Below are positions 40,867 to 49,760 of a DNA stretch of 64,000 nucleotides, in pieces. The first letter of the stretch is position 1, and every line of letters begins with the position of its first letter. The position numbers and the translations under genes were made by a program. This stretch comes from JAEUHM01 sp964538625 (GTDB lineage: Bacteria; Verrucomicrobiota; Verrucomicrobiia; Verrucomicrobiales; Verrucomicrobiaceae): assembly GCA_964538625.1 (NCBI GenBank), contig CAZIGH010000002.1, positions 1-64,000 of the forward strand, in the 5' to 3' direction. Under the pieces are notes generated by a model. The model ran no database searches. It had not been told where the DNA came from and saw only the letters and a list, made by a program, of their open reading frames with translations.

Positions 40867-43311
40867 CTAGCTGTCAGGATTGAGCCTCATGTAGTTCTCC
40901 ATGAACTTCCAAGCGAGGTCAGGTTCTGACCTTGCGGCGTGCAGCCGTGCGAACTCATAGTCGAGGTAGCGTGGAGCAGTGGGCATGGCTTGCACGCGGG
41001 TGAGTGTTCGGAGCGCGAGGTCGTAGGAACCCTGCTCCATTTGGGCTGCATACAAAGCGAGCGCTGGTCTGGGATCGTTCGGATTGAACGACGCGTCGCG
41101 TTCCAGTTCGCTGAGCTGCCTGCCCGATTCTGCAACCAGACGCGCCGGGGGATTGAGCTGCTTCAGGGCGAGCTCGTAAGCGGCGGCGGTATTGCCGGCG
41201 GCGGCCAGGTCCCGGGCCAGAAATGGCCAGCCATCCCGCATCCACGAGGGGTTGCCTTTGATCTGGGCTAGCAGATTCGCGCGATCGCCACGCTGATACC
41301 AAACCTCGAACACGTTTCTGCGTTCCTTGCTACTCAAGAGTCCAAGTGAAGGGTGCTGCTCAAGCATGTAGCGGAGGGTCTCTCTGGCATCCTCTTCATC
41401 ATGCGTGTTGTTGAGGTAGTGAACGAGCATTTGCGGAGTCGTGGCCAGCGAGCGCACTTCATCCATCAGCTCAGGTCGCGTGCGTAGAGCGGATAGAACG
41501 GTTTGATAGATGCCTGCCTGAAGCTGTGGCTCTTGGGCCGTCCTCCGCAGAGCCTCACGCCAGGCACTGATGGCATGAGCAGGGGAATGGCTCAGCCAGA
41601 TGGACGCCTCTTCCATGGGCAGAGAGAATAGGGAGGGCTCCAGGTACCGTGCGATAGCGAAGTCTGCCAGCGCGCTGCCGTGACTTTCTCCGGTCATTAG
41701 CCGAGCCGTAGCCCGGTCGAAGTAGCCCTCCCAGTTCAGGGGCGAAGCCGCGACCGCCAGATTCGCTGCTCGATGAGCCGCAGCGTAGTCTTTGCCCGCC
41801 AGTTCTCTATCGAGCTTCTCCAACTGTGCTCGCTGGCCCGTTTGCCCAAAGACAATCGTGCTCCCAGAGGCAGCACTGAACCAAGTCACGCCAGCAGCCA
41901 GCAAACCCGCCGCCGCCATTCTGAAAAGCCAGCGGCAGGGCAGCAACCTATGCCTTTGTTTGAGACTATCACCCAAGGCCATCCCCATGATGGGGCCCAG
42001 CACCAAGAAGAACGGTAGAGCATGGAGTACCGGATTCACAAAGGAATGTAGCAGCGTCACACCTCCAGCCAGGCCAGCCGCCATACGTAGCTTCTTTTCT
42101 CCACGATGTTGCTCGCCGCCGGACGTTCCTCTGAACATCGCTCGTGCCGCGACAACTCCTGTCAACAAGCCAAGTAGCGTCGTTGCTGGGAATCCCGTCT
42201 CCGCGAGCAGCCACAGCCAGTCGCTCTCAGGATGCCGAAAGCGCACCCAAATCTCCTGCATCCCATTGGTGAGACCGAAAACATCTGAAAAGTTGCCCAA
42301 GCCAGCCCCCACGCCCGGATTCTGCGTTGCGAGTCGAATCGCCTCCGAGAATAAAGGTGCCCGGCCATCTTCCGTCAGCATGCTTGCCACGCTGTCTTTC
42401 TCTTCAGTGAACCGGCCCACCAAGTCGCGTCCGAAGAGCACCACCGCCGCAGTGGCTGCCAGCAGGAGAGAACTCGCGATGGCCATCCGCTGCACCACCC
42501 CACGGCGCAGAGATGCTGTGGCAAACCAAGCCACCACACCCAGCAGAAAGAGCACGATGCCCGCACGTGACCTATTCACCACCACACTCGCAAACATGGG
42601 AACAATGGTCAGAGCAAACAACCACCACGCCCCATGCCTTCGCCGTTGCAAATCGTAGGCAGCGGCGAGAGATGCAAGCGCGCCCACCGACATCAGCGCT
42701 GCAAAAACGTTTCGGTTTGCCATGGGTCCAAACTGCGGTGCCAGCGGATAGTCCCACCACACCGGCTCCCAACCAAGTCCGCGGAAGACTAGCGAGGCAG
42801 CAGCCAGCAACGCAATGCCACCAGCACACCAGCGCATCAGATGGCGCGTCGCTTCGTAGCCCGGTCGCAAAGCGACCCACCACAGCAACCAAACCAGACA
42901 AGCCGTCACGCGTGCCCAAACCTCAAGTGTAACAAACGGCTGCGGAGACCAGCTCTGCGGGAGCAGCACACCAAAATCCCGCTGCAGCACATGCCACCAG
43001 TCCGGTCTGTGAGGCCAGGGCACCGGTAGGAGTGGCAGTAACGTGATTACAGAAAAAGCTGCAACCATGAGGATCAGACTCACCGGCAGTCCAGCATTCG
43101 GAGGAAAGACCGTCATCAAGGCACCCATGAGGATGAAGACAACGCCTTGTTCCCAGCCCGTTTCACCCGTGCCCATAGTCATTGCTGTAAGAGGAATACT
43201 CATCGCCGCAGGCAAAAGCCAGCGAGGAAGTGGGGACTCTGGCACCACTGGCTCAGCCCCCACTTTCTCTGGCGGTATTTCGGAAGAACGTCTGCGTTTG
43301 CGGCGAGGCAT
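40867..43311 (-). CDS. O-antigen ligase/polymerase-like membrane protein with C-terminal TPR-like repeats
   Basis: 814 residues. The N-terminal two-thirds is polytopic, about ten to twelve helices, with a large loop carrying FGPMANRNVFAALMSVGALA and the later NPGVGAGLGNFSDVF plus FRHPESDWLWLLAETG, blocks typical of the Wzy_C/O-antigen ligase superfamily. From about residue 500 the protein is soluble and helical with TPR-like repeats (EKLDRELAGKDYAAAHRAAN; AAYELALKQLNPPARLV). A soluble C-terminal TPR domain of about 300 residues is seen in some Planctomycetes and Verrucomicrobia members. It is likely to join polymer to a carrier or to elongate it; which is undecided. It lies 17 bases from the WecA-like gene. 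Confidence 0.82.
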   Translation of the reverse strand: MPRRKRRRSSEIPPEKVGAEPVVPESPLPRWLLPAAMSIPLTAMTMGTGETGWEQGVVFILMGALMTVFPPNAGLPVSLILMVAAFSVITLLPLLPVPWPHRPDWWHVLQRDFGVLLPQSWSPQPFVTLEVWARVTACLVWLLWWVALRPGYEATRHLMRWCAGGIALLAAASLVFRGLGWEPVWWDYPLAPQFGPMANRNVFAALMSVGALASLAAAYDLQRRRHGAWWLFALTIVPMFASVVVNRSRAGIVLFLLGVVAWFATASLRRGVVQRMAIASSLLLAATAAVVLFGRDLVGRFTEEKDSVASMLTEDGRAPLFSEAIRLATQNPGVGAGLGNFSDVFGLTNGMQEIWVRFRHPESDWLWLLAETGFPATTLLGLLTGVVAARAMFRGTSGGEQHRGEKKLRMAAGLAGGVTLLHSFVNPVLHALPFFLVLGPIMGMALGDSLKQRHRLLPCRWLFRMAAAGLLAAGVTWFSAASGSTIVFGQTGQRAQLEKLDRELAGKDYAAAHRAANLAVAASPLNWEGYFDRATARLMTGESHGSALADFAIARYLEPSLFSLPMEEASIWLSHSPAHAISAWREALRRTAQEPQLQAGIYQTVLSALRTRPELMDEVRSLATTPQMLVHYLNNTHDEEDARETLRYMLEQHPSLGLLSSKERRNVFEVWYQRGDRANLLAQIKGNPSWMRDGWPFLARDLAAAGNTAAAYELALKQLNPPARLVAESGRQLSELERDASFNPNDPRPALALYAAQMEQGSYDLALRTLTRVQAMPTAPRYLDYEFARLHAARSEPDLAWKFMENYMRLNPDS

Positions 43312-43328
43312 GGAAGTCGTGAACAGCT

Positions 43329-44804
43329 TCAGTGTGTGGTCTTGATGGTGGAAGAAGAAGCCCGGGTTGATTCATCAGAGTCCTCTTCCAAATGACGAAT
43401 AAGCTGAATACCTGGAATGTCAGGCCAGCGCTCCAGAGCCAGACCTACCGCCTCCGCAAGCTCTGTCGCCTGTCGGCGTGCCACGTTCAAACTCTCGTGC
43501 GCCGGCGTCATGCCAAGCCTCCACAAGATACCCTTTGCCACCGGAACGGTTACCGTTGTCGAATGAGAGTCAGGATTCGCCACAAAGCCGGTCCGCCGCA
43601 GTCCCAGCAGCAGCATGGCTGAGAAGTCCTCAGCAGAACTCATCTTCAGCGCTTCCAGCGAGAGCACACGACCGTAAGCCCGTGCGAACTCGAGCCTCCG
43701 CCGCGTGGCCATCGCCTCACGGAGCTGGGTGCGGACCGACCTCCAGCTCTTCACATACCCGAGATACCGGGCTGCAAGAATGGCCAAGATGACTAGCGCT
43801 GCCCCCGCCACCACCGCAGTCAGCCCGCGGGAAAGCAGGATCGTGATTCCGCCCAAACTGAGCAAAGCGCTCGCGATATAAAGAACCAGGAGCGCTTGCG
43901 GTTTCGAGTAGCCCAGCTGCACCAGCCGGTGATGAATATGCTCGGCATCCGCGCGGAAAATGGGTACACCCCGCACACCGCGACGAACGATCGCAAACAG
44001 CGTGTCAAGAATCGGCACGCCAAGGGCAATGATCATCACCAGCAACGCGCTCACAATCGTTCCCTTCTGTGAACTCGCCAGCGACAGGGCGGCGATGAAA
44101 AAGCCGATCAGATATGCCCCACCATCTCCCAGAAAGATGCGCGCCGGAGGAAGATTGAAGAAGAGGAAGCCACTCAGCGCCCCCGCCATGATGGCAGACA
44201 CCATGACCACATCTGCCATGCCCGCAAAGTGGCCTATTACACCTAAGGTCAAACACATGAACAGGCCGAAGCCACCCGCCAGCCCATCCATCCCATCGAT
44301 CAGGTTAATGATGTTCGGAATGGCGATCAACCAGAACAACGTCACCGGAAGAGCCAGCCAGCCCAAGTCCACGTGAGCACCTGTGGTGGGATGAGTCAGA
44401 ACATCAATCGAGTAACCTGAAGCGAACAGAATACACGCAGTGCCAATCTGACCCACCAGTTTCACACGAGCACCCAACGGCTTCAGGTCATCGGCAAAAC
44501 CTACGAGGAAAATAAGCGTTAGACACAGCACGATAGGCCACCAGTCACCGACTCGCCGCCCACCATCATGCAAGCCATAGGGGGCGTAGGCAAGACCGGC
44601 TGCGAGGGTAAGAAAGATGGGCAGGCCGCCCAGCCGAGGGATCACCCTATCATGTTGTTTGCGGTCACCATCAGGGTGATCCAGCCCAAACTTAAGCTGC
44701 CACTTCAGCAGCAGCTTCGTCAGCACTAGGCACAAAAGCAACGAAGATACGAAAACCGTCGCCAGGTGCAGACTTGGGAGCGGAATGTGGAGGCCGAATA
44801 TCAT
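43329..44804 (-). CDS. WecA-like undecaprenyl-phosphate sugar phosphotransferase with C-terminal extension
   Basis: Starts polysaccharide assembly by moving a sugar-1-phosphate (GlcNAc-1-P or relative) onto undecaprenyl phosphate at the inner membrane. 491 residues, about ten helices. Family residues: PRLGGLPIF, the acidic VGFADDLKPLG (Mg2+ Asp pair), NIINLIDGMDGLAGG, IFLGDGGAYLIGF, and HIHHRLVQLGYS, the HIHH motif of WecA/TagO. After the last helix a soluble tail of about 140 residues (350-491) follows; it is not part of WecA and I do not recognise it. It is followed 17 bases later by the ligase-like gene. Confidence 0.88.
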   Translation of the reverse strand: MIFGLHIPLPSLHLATVFVSSLLLCLVLTKLLLKWQLKFGLDHPDGDRKQHDRVIPRLGGLPIFLTLAAGLAYAPYGLHDGGRRVGDWWPIVLCLTLIFLVGFADDLKPLGARVKLVGQIGTACILFASGYSIDVLTHPTTGAHVDLGWLALPVTLFWLIAIPNIINLIDGMDGLAGGFGLFMCLTLGVIGHFAGMADVVMVSAIMAGALSGFLFFNLPPARIFLGDGGAYLIGFFIAALSLASSQKGTIVSALLVMIIALGVPILDTLFAIVRRGVRGVPIFRADAEHIHHRLVQLGYSKPQALLVLYIASALLSLGGITILLSRGLTAVVAGAALVILAILAARYLGYVKSWRSVRTQLREAMATRRRLEFARAYGRVLSLEALKMSSAEDFSAMLLLGLRRTGFVANPDSHSTTVTVPVAKGILWRLGMTPAHESLNVARRQATELAEAVGLALERWPDIPGIQLIRHLEEDSDESTRASSSTIKTTH

Positions 44805-44851
44805 GACAATCGTTTTCCGTCTTCAGGTTCCAGTCATCAAGACACCGCCAC

Positions 44852-46063
44852 TCATCTTGTCGTGCTTTCGATCACGTCGATGAGGCGAGGCAGCAAGCGT
44901 TCCTTTGAGAACGCCGAGCCGAGTTGCCGCAGACGAGGAACATTGCCTGCCTGAGCCTTCAGAGACCGAGTCCTCAACTGCTCGGCAAGTGCCACTGAAT
45001 CTCCGTTGGGCAGCCGCATGGCCAGTTCGGGATCATTCAGTTGCTTCACATAGTCAGCCACATGAGACCGCTCAGGACCCAAATTCAAAAACGGGATTCC
45101 GAGGTTGAGGATGTTGTAGATCTTGCACGGATGAATCATGCCTACAAAAGCCTCTCCCATCACTACCAAATGCAAATCAGCAGCTGAGAGTGAAGCAGAG
45201 AGTCCATTCAGAGGCTGATAAGGCAGTGTCAGGATGTTGGTCAACCCCTCATCCCTTGCGAACTCCACCACCTTTGTAAACTCGCTGCCACCACCCACAA
45301 ACACGAAATGGATCCGTGCATCGTTCCGCAACCGACTCGCCGCACCCAGCACGGTGCCAAGCGGGTGACAGGGACTATGATTGCCAGAGTACATGACGAC
45401 GAACTTGTCGGTCAGACCATGAGTTTCGCGAAACCTCCTTCGCCCAGCTTCGTCGTAGCACACCTCGTCATCGTGTGACCAGGGTGGACTGACATAAAGC
45501 ACACCCTCCGTCACACCCTTGGCCCTCACCCGGTCCGCCATAAATGAATCTAGTACGACAATGCGTGACGCGCACGAGAATGACCAGCGTTGTAGCCCTG
45601 AGAGCACGCGCTCCATGACACCGCCACGCTTCAGCCAGCCAGCCGCTACCGCTTCGTCCGGGTTCAAGTCCATGATCCACGGAATGACCTTCCCGCCTTT
45701 GAGGGCAGCGGCTGCGGTTCCGAGTGTCGAGATGAGCGGTGGCGAGGTAAGGCAAACCGTCACATCCTGCCGTGGCAACACCAAAAGAATTCGCGCCGCA
45801 TTGAGCCAGAACACGGCGAAGTCAACAAACCGCCGAACCCAGGAGCGCTTTCCCAAGCCCGGTGTCCAGATCCGATGAATTTGAATGCCACGCCACGTTT
45901 CCCGCACTGGAAACCGTCGGGAAGGGTCATCGTAACCGCGAGATGCTGCCACCACCGAAACCTCATGCCCCCGCTCCACCAAACCCAAAGCTAGTTCCGT
46001 CAAGTAATGTGCCGTGGCCACATGGTCCGGATGAAAGCACTGGTTGAGGAGAAGGATTCGCAC
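44852..46063 (-). CDS. Glycosyltransferase family 4, WcaI-like
   Basis: GT-B fold retaining glycosyltransferase acting at the cytoplasmic face. 403 residues. Start is GTG at 46061-46063, with MRILLLNQCFHPDHVATAHY, as in WcaI-type enzymes that act early in colanic acid synthesis. Later KFVVMYSGNHSPCHPLGTVL marks the start of the second domain, and LNLGIPFLNLGPERSHVADY the nucleotide-sugar site. Donor and acceptor unknown. It lies between the initiating transferase and a GT2 gene, consistent with adding the second sugar, though order in the pathway cannot be read from gene order. Confidence 0.87.
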   Translation of the reverse strand: MRILLLNQCFHPDHVATAHYLTELALGLVERGHEVSVVAASRGYDDPSRRFPVRETWRGIQIHRIWTPGLGKRSWVRRFVDFAVFWLNAARILLVLPRQDVTVCLTSPPLISTLGTAAAALKGGKVIPWIMDLNPDEAVAAGWLKRGGVMERVLSGLQRWSFSCASRIVVLDSFMADRVRAKGVTEGVLYVSPPWSHDDEVCYDEAGRRRFRETHGLTDKFVVMYSGNHSPCHPLGTVLGAASRLRNDARIHFVFVGGGSEFTKVVEFARDEGLTNILTLPYQPLNGLSASLSAADLHLVVMGEAFVGMIHPCKIYNILNLGIPFLNLGPERSHVADYVKQLNDPELAMRLPNGDSVALAEQLRTRSLKAQAGNVPRLRQLGSAFSKERLLPRLIDVIESTTR

Positions 46064-46105
46064 GGAACTGAAGAATCAGAAAACGGACAAGCAAATAAGT
46101 CGTCC

Positions 46106-46846
46106 TCAACAACCAACACGCCTTTTGTTCCGGATTTTCAACACATCACGGAACATGCGCCATGAGTCGCGGATCAAGTGCACTTTGCCGCCGGGTGCCT
46201 CATGCCAGTCAATCGGCACCTCCACGACGGGTAGCCCTGAGTCGATCAGTTGCACCAACAAATCCACGTCGAAGGCAAAACGCTGAATTCTCAAACGTTG
46301 CGCTACGAAGTCAAATGCGGTGCGTGGAACCACCTTCAGACCACACTGAGTGTCATAGACCGGAATGTGAAGAAGCTCAGAAACCAGTGTTGCGAAAACT
46401 CTACCAATCAAATGACGCTTGAACTGTCGATCCACCTTGCGACCCAGCATCTTCACCCTGCTCGCAAAAATCGCAGTGGGCAGCTCCATAGCGCCTGCAA
46501 TCTCAAGCACTCGCTTCACCTCGCTCGCCGTTATCGAGTGATCCGCATCCACGAAGGCTAGCAAATCCTCCCCCGAGGGTTGCCGCCACCCTGCATACAC
46601 CGCTCCGCCCTTTCCTTGATTCTCAGGCAGCAGTATCGGCGTTGCGAAGAGCGCTCGATTTTGCAGAACCGGCGCGATGACCGCCTTGAAGTTCTCCACC
46701 TCCTCTGCTCCTGACCCATCATCCACGAGTTGCACTCGAACTCCTGAATCATCAGAAAACGTCTCAGCTAGATCCTCCAGCAACGGACGGATGCGCTGAG
46801 ACTCGCGGTAGCAAGGGATGACGAGAAGGGTTTTCAAACGACGCAA
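46106..46846 (-). CDS. Glycosyltransferase family 2, dolichyl-phosphate-glucose/mannose synthase-like
   Basis: 246 residues, GT-A fold. KTLLVIPCYRESQRIRPLLE, VQLVDDGSGAEEVENF (first Asp pair), PENQGKGGAVYAGW and LLAFVDADHSITASEVKRV (DxD) are typical of DPM1/ALG5-like enzymes, with YDTQCGLKVVPR as a further mark. Such enzymes charge a polyprenyl phosphate with one sugar, which can serve later periplasmic modification. Start codon is TTG (46844-46846) or TTG three codons downstream; no ATG is available. No membrane segment is seen. Substrate unknown. Confidence 0.85.
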   Translation of the reverse strand: MRRLKTLLVIPCYRESQRIRPLLEDLAETFSDDSGVRVQLVDDGSGAEEVENFKAVIAPVLQNRALFATPILLPENQGKGGAVYAGWRQPSGEDLLAFVDADHSITASEVKRVLEIAGAMELPTAIFASRVKMLGRKVDRQFKRHLIGRVFATLVSELLHIPVYDTQCGLKVVPRTAFDFVAQRLRIQRFAFDVDLLVQLIDSGLPVVEVPIDWHEAPGGKVHLIRDSWRMFRDVLKIRNKRRVGC

Positions 46847-46956
46847 CCCAACGCTTAGTCGTGGGACACAATGAACTGCTGACGTGCCATGCAGGAGGAC
46901 TTTGACAGTTCGCTACTCACTATTCACTCTCGGTGCAGACGCTCGCCACTTCAGAT

Positions 46957-48465
46957 TCAGTGACGAATGCGCTTAATCATCCAAGTCGCAAACCACCATC
47001 CGCCCACTGCGTAAGAGAAAAGAATCACCTCCACCATGGAGCGATACCCAACGAAAAGCGTCATGGTGATATATCCATAGAACATTGGTGCCATGGAGCC
47101 TGGCTCGGACGTGAAAAACGGACTGGTAACCCTAGCCAAGCGCCCGTAAATCCAGGCACCAAACAACACAGCCGGATAGCCCCAGCTTATCCAAAACTCA
47201 CCCAATATCGTGGTGGTCAAAGATGCCCCAGTATTAAACACTTCCCATAGGTTGAAGCCCGGATCCTTGGGTTTATTGGGCCACAGAACGCGCGGAATCG
47301 GACGCACAAGGACATGAAGTAGCTGCTCGTGATAGACAAACGGAAAGCGGTCCGGAACAAGACTCTTGGTCTGCGCCAACCGGAGAAAGTTGTCATCTAC
47401 GTGGATGCTGCTGGGCGCGCCAGCCACAGTTTCGTTTCCCTTGATAGATTCATACGCAAGCCGCGCTGCCAGGCCGAACCCAATCTGCCGCAGGCCAACT
47501 CCGCGCACAATAATCATCAGCTGCATGAACCAAATCAGAAGACCCACCATCGCGAACGCCGCAAAAATTTGCCATATCCGAATTTTTCGCTGGTCGAGAA
47601 TCCAGTAAATCAGAGCCGCAGCGAAGATGACACCAATGATACGCCGAGAACCACTCTGCATCAGGAACAACAAAAACAACAAAGTGCATCCTGTTGCAAC
47701 GAAGGTCCGAAAGCTGAGCCAGCCCGTTCGCCTTGCAGTGATGATGGTGAGAGTAGGGAGAAGATAACCAAAGTAAACGAGGTGGTCCGCAAAAGCGTCC
47801 CAACCTCCCAGAGAACCCCTTACCCAAGGTGCATTCCACCTGGCACCGAACACGCTTTTGAACATGAGATAGAGGTCAAAATTGCACGGAATGGCGAACC
47901 TCAGCATCGCGAGGGTAAAGCAAACAATGATCACTGGCAGCAATGCGTTACTGTCGATTCGAAACGTGCAAGCCCTCATGAAGCCAGCAGGAAGTCTCCA
48001 TGCCTGTCCCATGACTCCGATCCAGTACGCCGAGGTGGCAAGTGCCACGAGCACCAGCGTACTCGCAGCTGTGCCGGACAACAAAGCAGGCATTTCCTGC
48101 GTGCCTGTAATCAAGTCAAGAATGATCCAGTATGCCGGCGCAATACCGATGATGTTCTCAGTGCGGAGGAAGTTTCGAGGGTTGACAAAAGATGAGGCCA
48201 CGGGACCTGCTGCCAACCCAAGCGCCATTGCAATGCCGGAGGCTCTCAAGGAACCCGGTGCCATGACATTCTCTGGGACAAGGGTAAGTGCGAGCGAAGT
48301 GCCGATGAGAATTGCAAAAATGCTGAACAATGGCATGTAGCCCGCTGACTCCGCAGCGTGATAACCAATCATACGGCGACGCTTCGCTACGAAGTCTCCG
48401 TAGCGGACCCGGCTGCCGCGTGGAAGGGGCGAGTTGTCGTGTGTTGGGCTTGCGTTTTGGGGCAT
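46957..48465 (-). CDS. Polytopic O-antigen polymerase-like (Wzy-type) protein
   Basis: 502 residues with about ten to twelve hydrophobic segments. A mid-protein loop (about 330-380) has the polar, charged stretch expected of a Wzy periplasmic loop, and RPIPRVLWPNKPKDPGFNLW followed by LGEFWISWGYPAVLFGAWIY is characteristic of oligosaccharide repeat-unit polymerases. It would link repeat units on the periplasmic side. It and the ligase-like protein at 40.9 kb give the locus two candidate polymerase/ligase membrane proteins. Identification is by topology and the RVLWPNKP block. Confidence 0.72.
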   Translation of the reverse strand: MPQNASPTHDNSPLPRGSRVRYGDFVAKRRRMIGYHAAESAGYMPLFSIFAILIGTSLALTLVPENVMAPGSLRASGIAMALGLAAGPVASSFVNPRNFLRTENIIGIAPAYWIILDLITGTQEMPALLSGTAASTLVLVALATSAYWIGVMGQAWRLPAGFMRACTFRIDSNALLPVIIVCFTLAMLRFAIPCNFDLYLMFKSVFGARWNAPWVRGSLGGWDAFADHLVYFGYLLPTLTIITARRTGWLSFRTFVATGCTLLFLLFLMQSGSRRIIGVIFAAALIYWILDQRKIRIWQIFAAFAMVGLLIWFMQLMIIVRGVGLRQIGFGLAARLAYESIKGNETVAGAPSSIHVDDNFLRLAQTKSLVPDRFPFVYHEQLLHVLVRPIPRVLWPNKPKDPGFNLWEVFNTGASLTTTILGEFWISWGYPAVLFGAWIYGRLARVTSPFFTSEPGSMAPMFYGYITMTLFVGYRSMVEVILFSYAVGGWWFATWMIKRIRH

Positions 48466-48518
48466 GATGTTCCGCTCGGGTGAAGAGTTTTGGATTCAGC
48501 GAAGCAAAGGCCTCAAGT

Positions 48519-49760
48519 TCACTTTTCGAACTCAGACAAGATGAAGCGCACCAGTTCATCCTCAAACTGTTTCCACTGCCAGTTGACCGCGCGCTTGCGC
48601 CCAGCTGCGCCCAGCGCCAGGCGAGCGGCGGGATTTGCGAGGGCCCAGTCCAACGTGTCAAGAAGTGCATCGTCATTCTGGGCGGCGAAGAGGCGAGCTT
48701 CGGTTCCGTCTTGAAGAAAGCCTGCCGCACCGCTGTTGAGGGATGCAAGCACTGCGGTGCCACAAGAAAGGGCTTCAAGAATGACAAGGGCAAATCCCTC
48801 AGCCAGGGCGGGGAGCACCATGGCATCCGCAGAGAGATAGAGATCTCGCAGACATTCCCTACTGACTTTTGGTCGATGCTCAAACATTCCCTGGTGGTCT
48901 TTCAAGAAAGATGGAGATAGATGCATGTCGCCCACCATGAGAAGACGATGGGTCCGATACGCCTTGAGTCGCTTCCAGGCAACCAAAAGTCGGTGCGCTC
49001 CCTTTCGTGCGGAAATGTTGCCCACGAAGAGAAAGGTTTTGCCGTCAGATCTGCGTTCGTGTTCCAGCCATGCGGTCTCTGAGCCAAAGGGCAGAACGGT
49101 TGTTTTTTCGACGTGATGCCCCGTCTTTGAAAGACTTTGAGCCACGAATTCGGACGGACAAATGATGCAGGTGGCCAAGGCCAACTCTTCTTCTTTACGG
49201 GCGAGCCTCGTGGAGTCGAACTCTCCTGGGTCAAAAGTGGATGTGCATACTCCTGGCCATTGTCTCTGCTCTTCAGCAAGCACGGTCCTCAGTGTCTCAT
49301 GATGCACGGTTGGAAGGTGATAGAGACGTTTTGCTCCGTGTTGTGCCGCCTTCCGGAAGCTATGGAGGCAGCCAAACTCCCGGCCAACTACCATGTCGGT
49401 GGATGGGCTGAGGCGACGAGCCGCGCGTCGGTCGATCGCGTCAAACCAACGGTCATGGGGATGAAGAATCGTTTCATATTTTTTGGCCCAGAGTTCAAAG
49501 CTCCGACGCAAGTCAGGAAGAAAGGAACGGCATACCGAGCGAAAATGAAGGCGGAGCGGCTCCCGGCGCACCCCCTGACGATAGCTACGCAGATTGCGCA
49601 TCCATGCATGCTCTAAGGGGCTGGCAATCCAGCTGGTGACAAGCTCGCCTGCTGCGTGTAAACGATCCAGCGCATACTCTATGTGATGCTCGTCCACTGG
49701 CAGTACAGGAGTGACATGCAAAATTTCCCTGCTCTTGACCAGATGTGAGAAGGAGCTCAT
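48519..49760 (-). CDS. Glycosyltransferase family 4
   Basis: 413 residues, GT-B fold. N-terminal half includes MVVGREFGCLHSFRKAAQHG. The second domain begins near TFLFVGNISARKGAHRLLVA and ends with the family signature VLPALAEGFALVILEALSCG, then TAVLASLNSGAAGFLQDG (the E-x7-E type region with Glu-Gly-Phe-Ala). No membrane segment. It overlaps the stop of the upstream GT2 gene by four bases (ATGA, 49757-49760), so translation is probably coupled. Sugar donor unknown. Confidence 0.87.
   Translation of the reverse strand: MSSFSHLVKSREILHVTPVLPVDEHHIEYALDRLHAAGELVTSWIASPLEHAWMRNLRSYRQGVRREPLRLHFRSVCRSFLPDLRRSFELWAKKYETILHPHDRWFDAIDRRAARRLSPSTDMVVGREFGCLHSFRKAAQHGAKRLYHLPTVHHETLRTVLAEEQRQWPGVCTSTFDPGEFDSTRLARKEEELALATCIICPSEFVAQSLSKTGHHVEKTTVLPFGSETAWLEHERRSDGKTFLFVGNISARKGAHRLLVAWKRLKAYRTHRLLMVGDMHLSPSFLKDHQGMFEHRPKVSRECLRDLYLSADAMVLPALAEGFALVILEALSCGTAVLASLNSGAAGFLQDGTEARLFAAQNDDALLDTLDWALANPAARLALGAAGRKRAVNWQWKQFEDELVRFILSEFEK

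Noticed and set aside
41792..42658. A 288-codon plus-strand frame opposite the O-antigen ligase-like gene, and a similar one at 47329-48195
   Set aside because: Both are antisense shadows of polytopic membrane proteins, with Ser/Arg/Pro-rich composition typical of non-coding frames.
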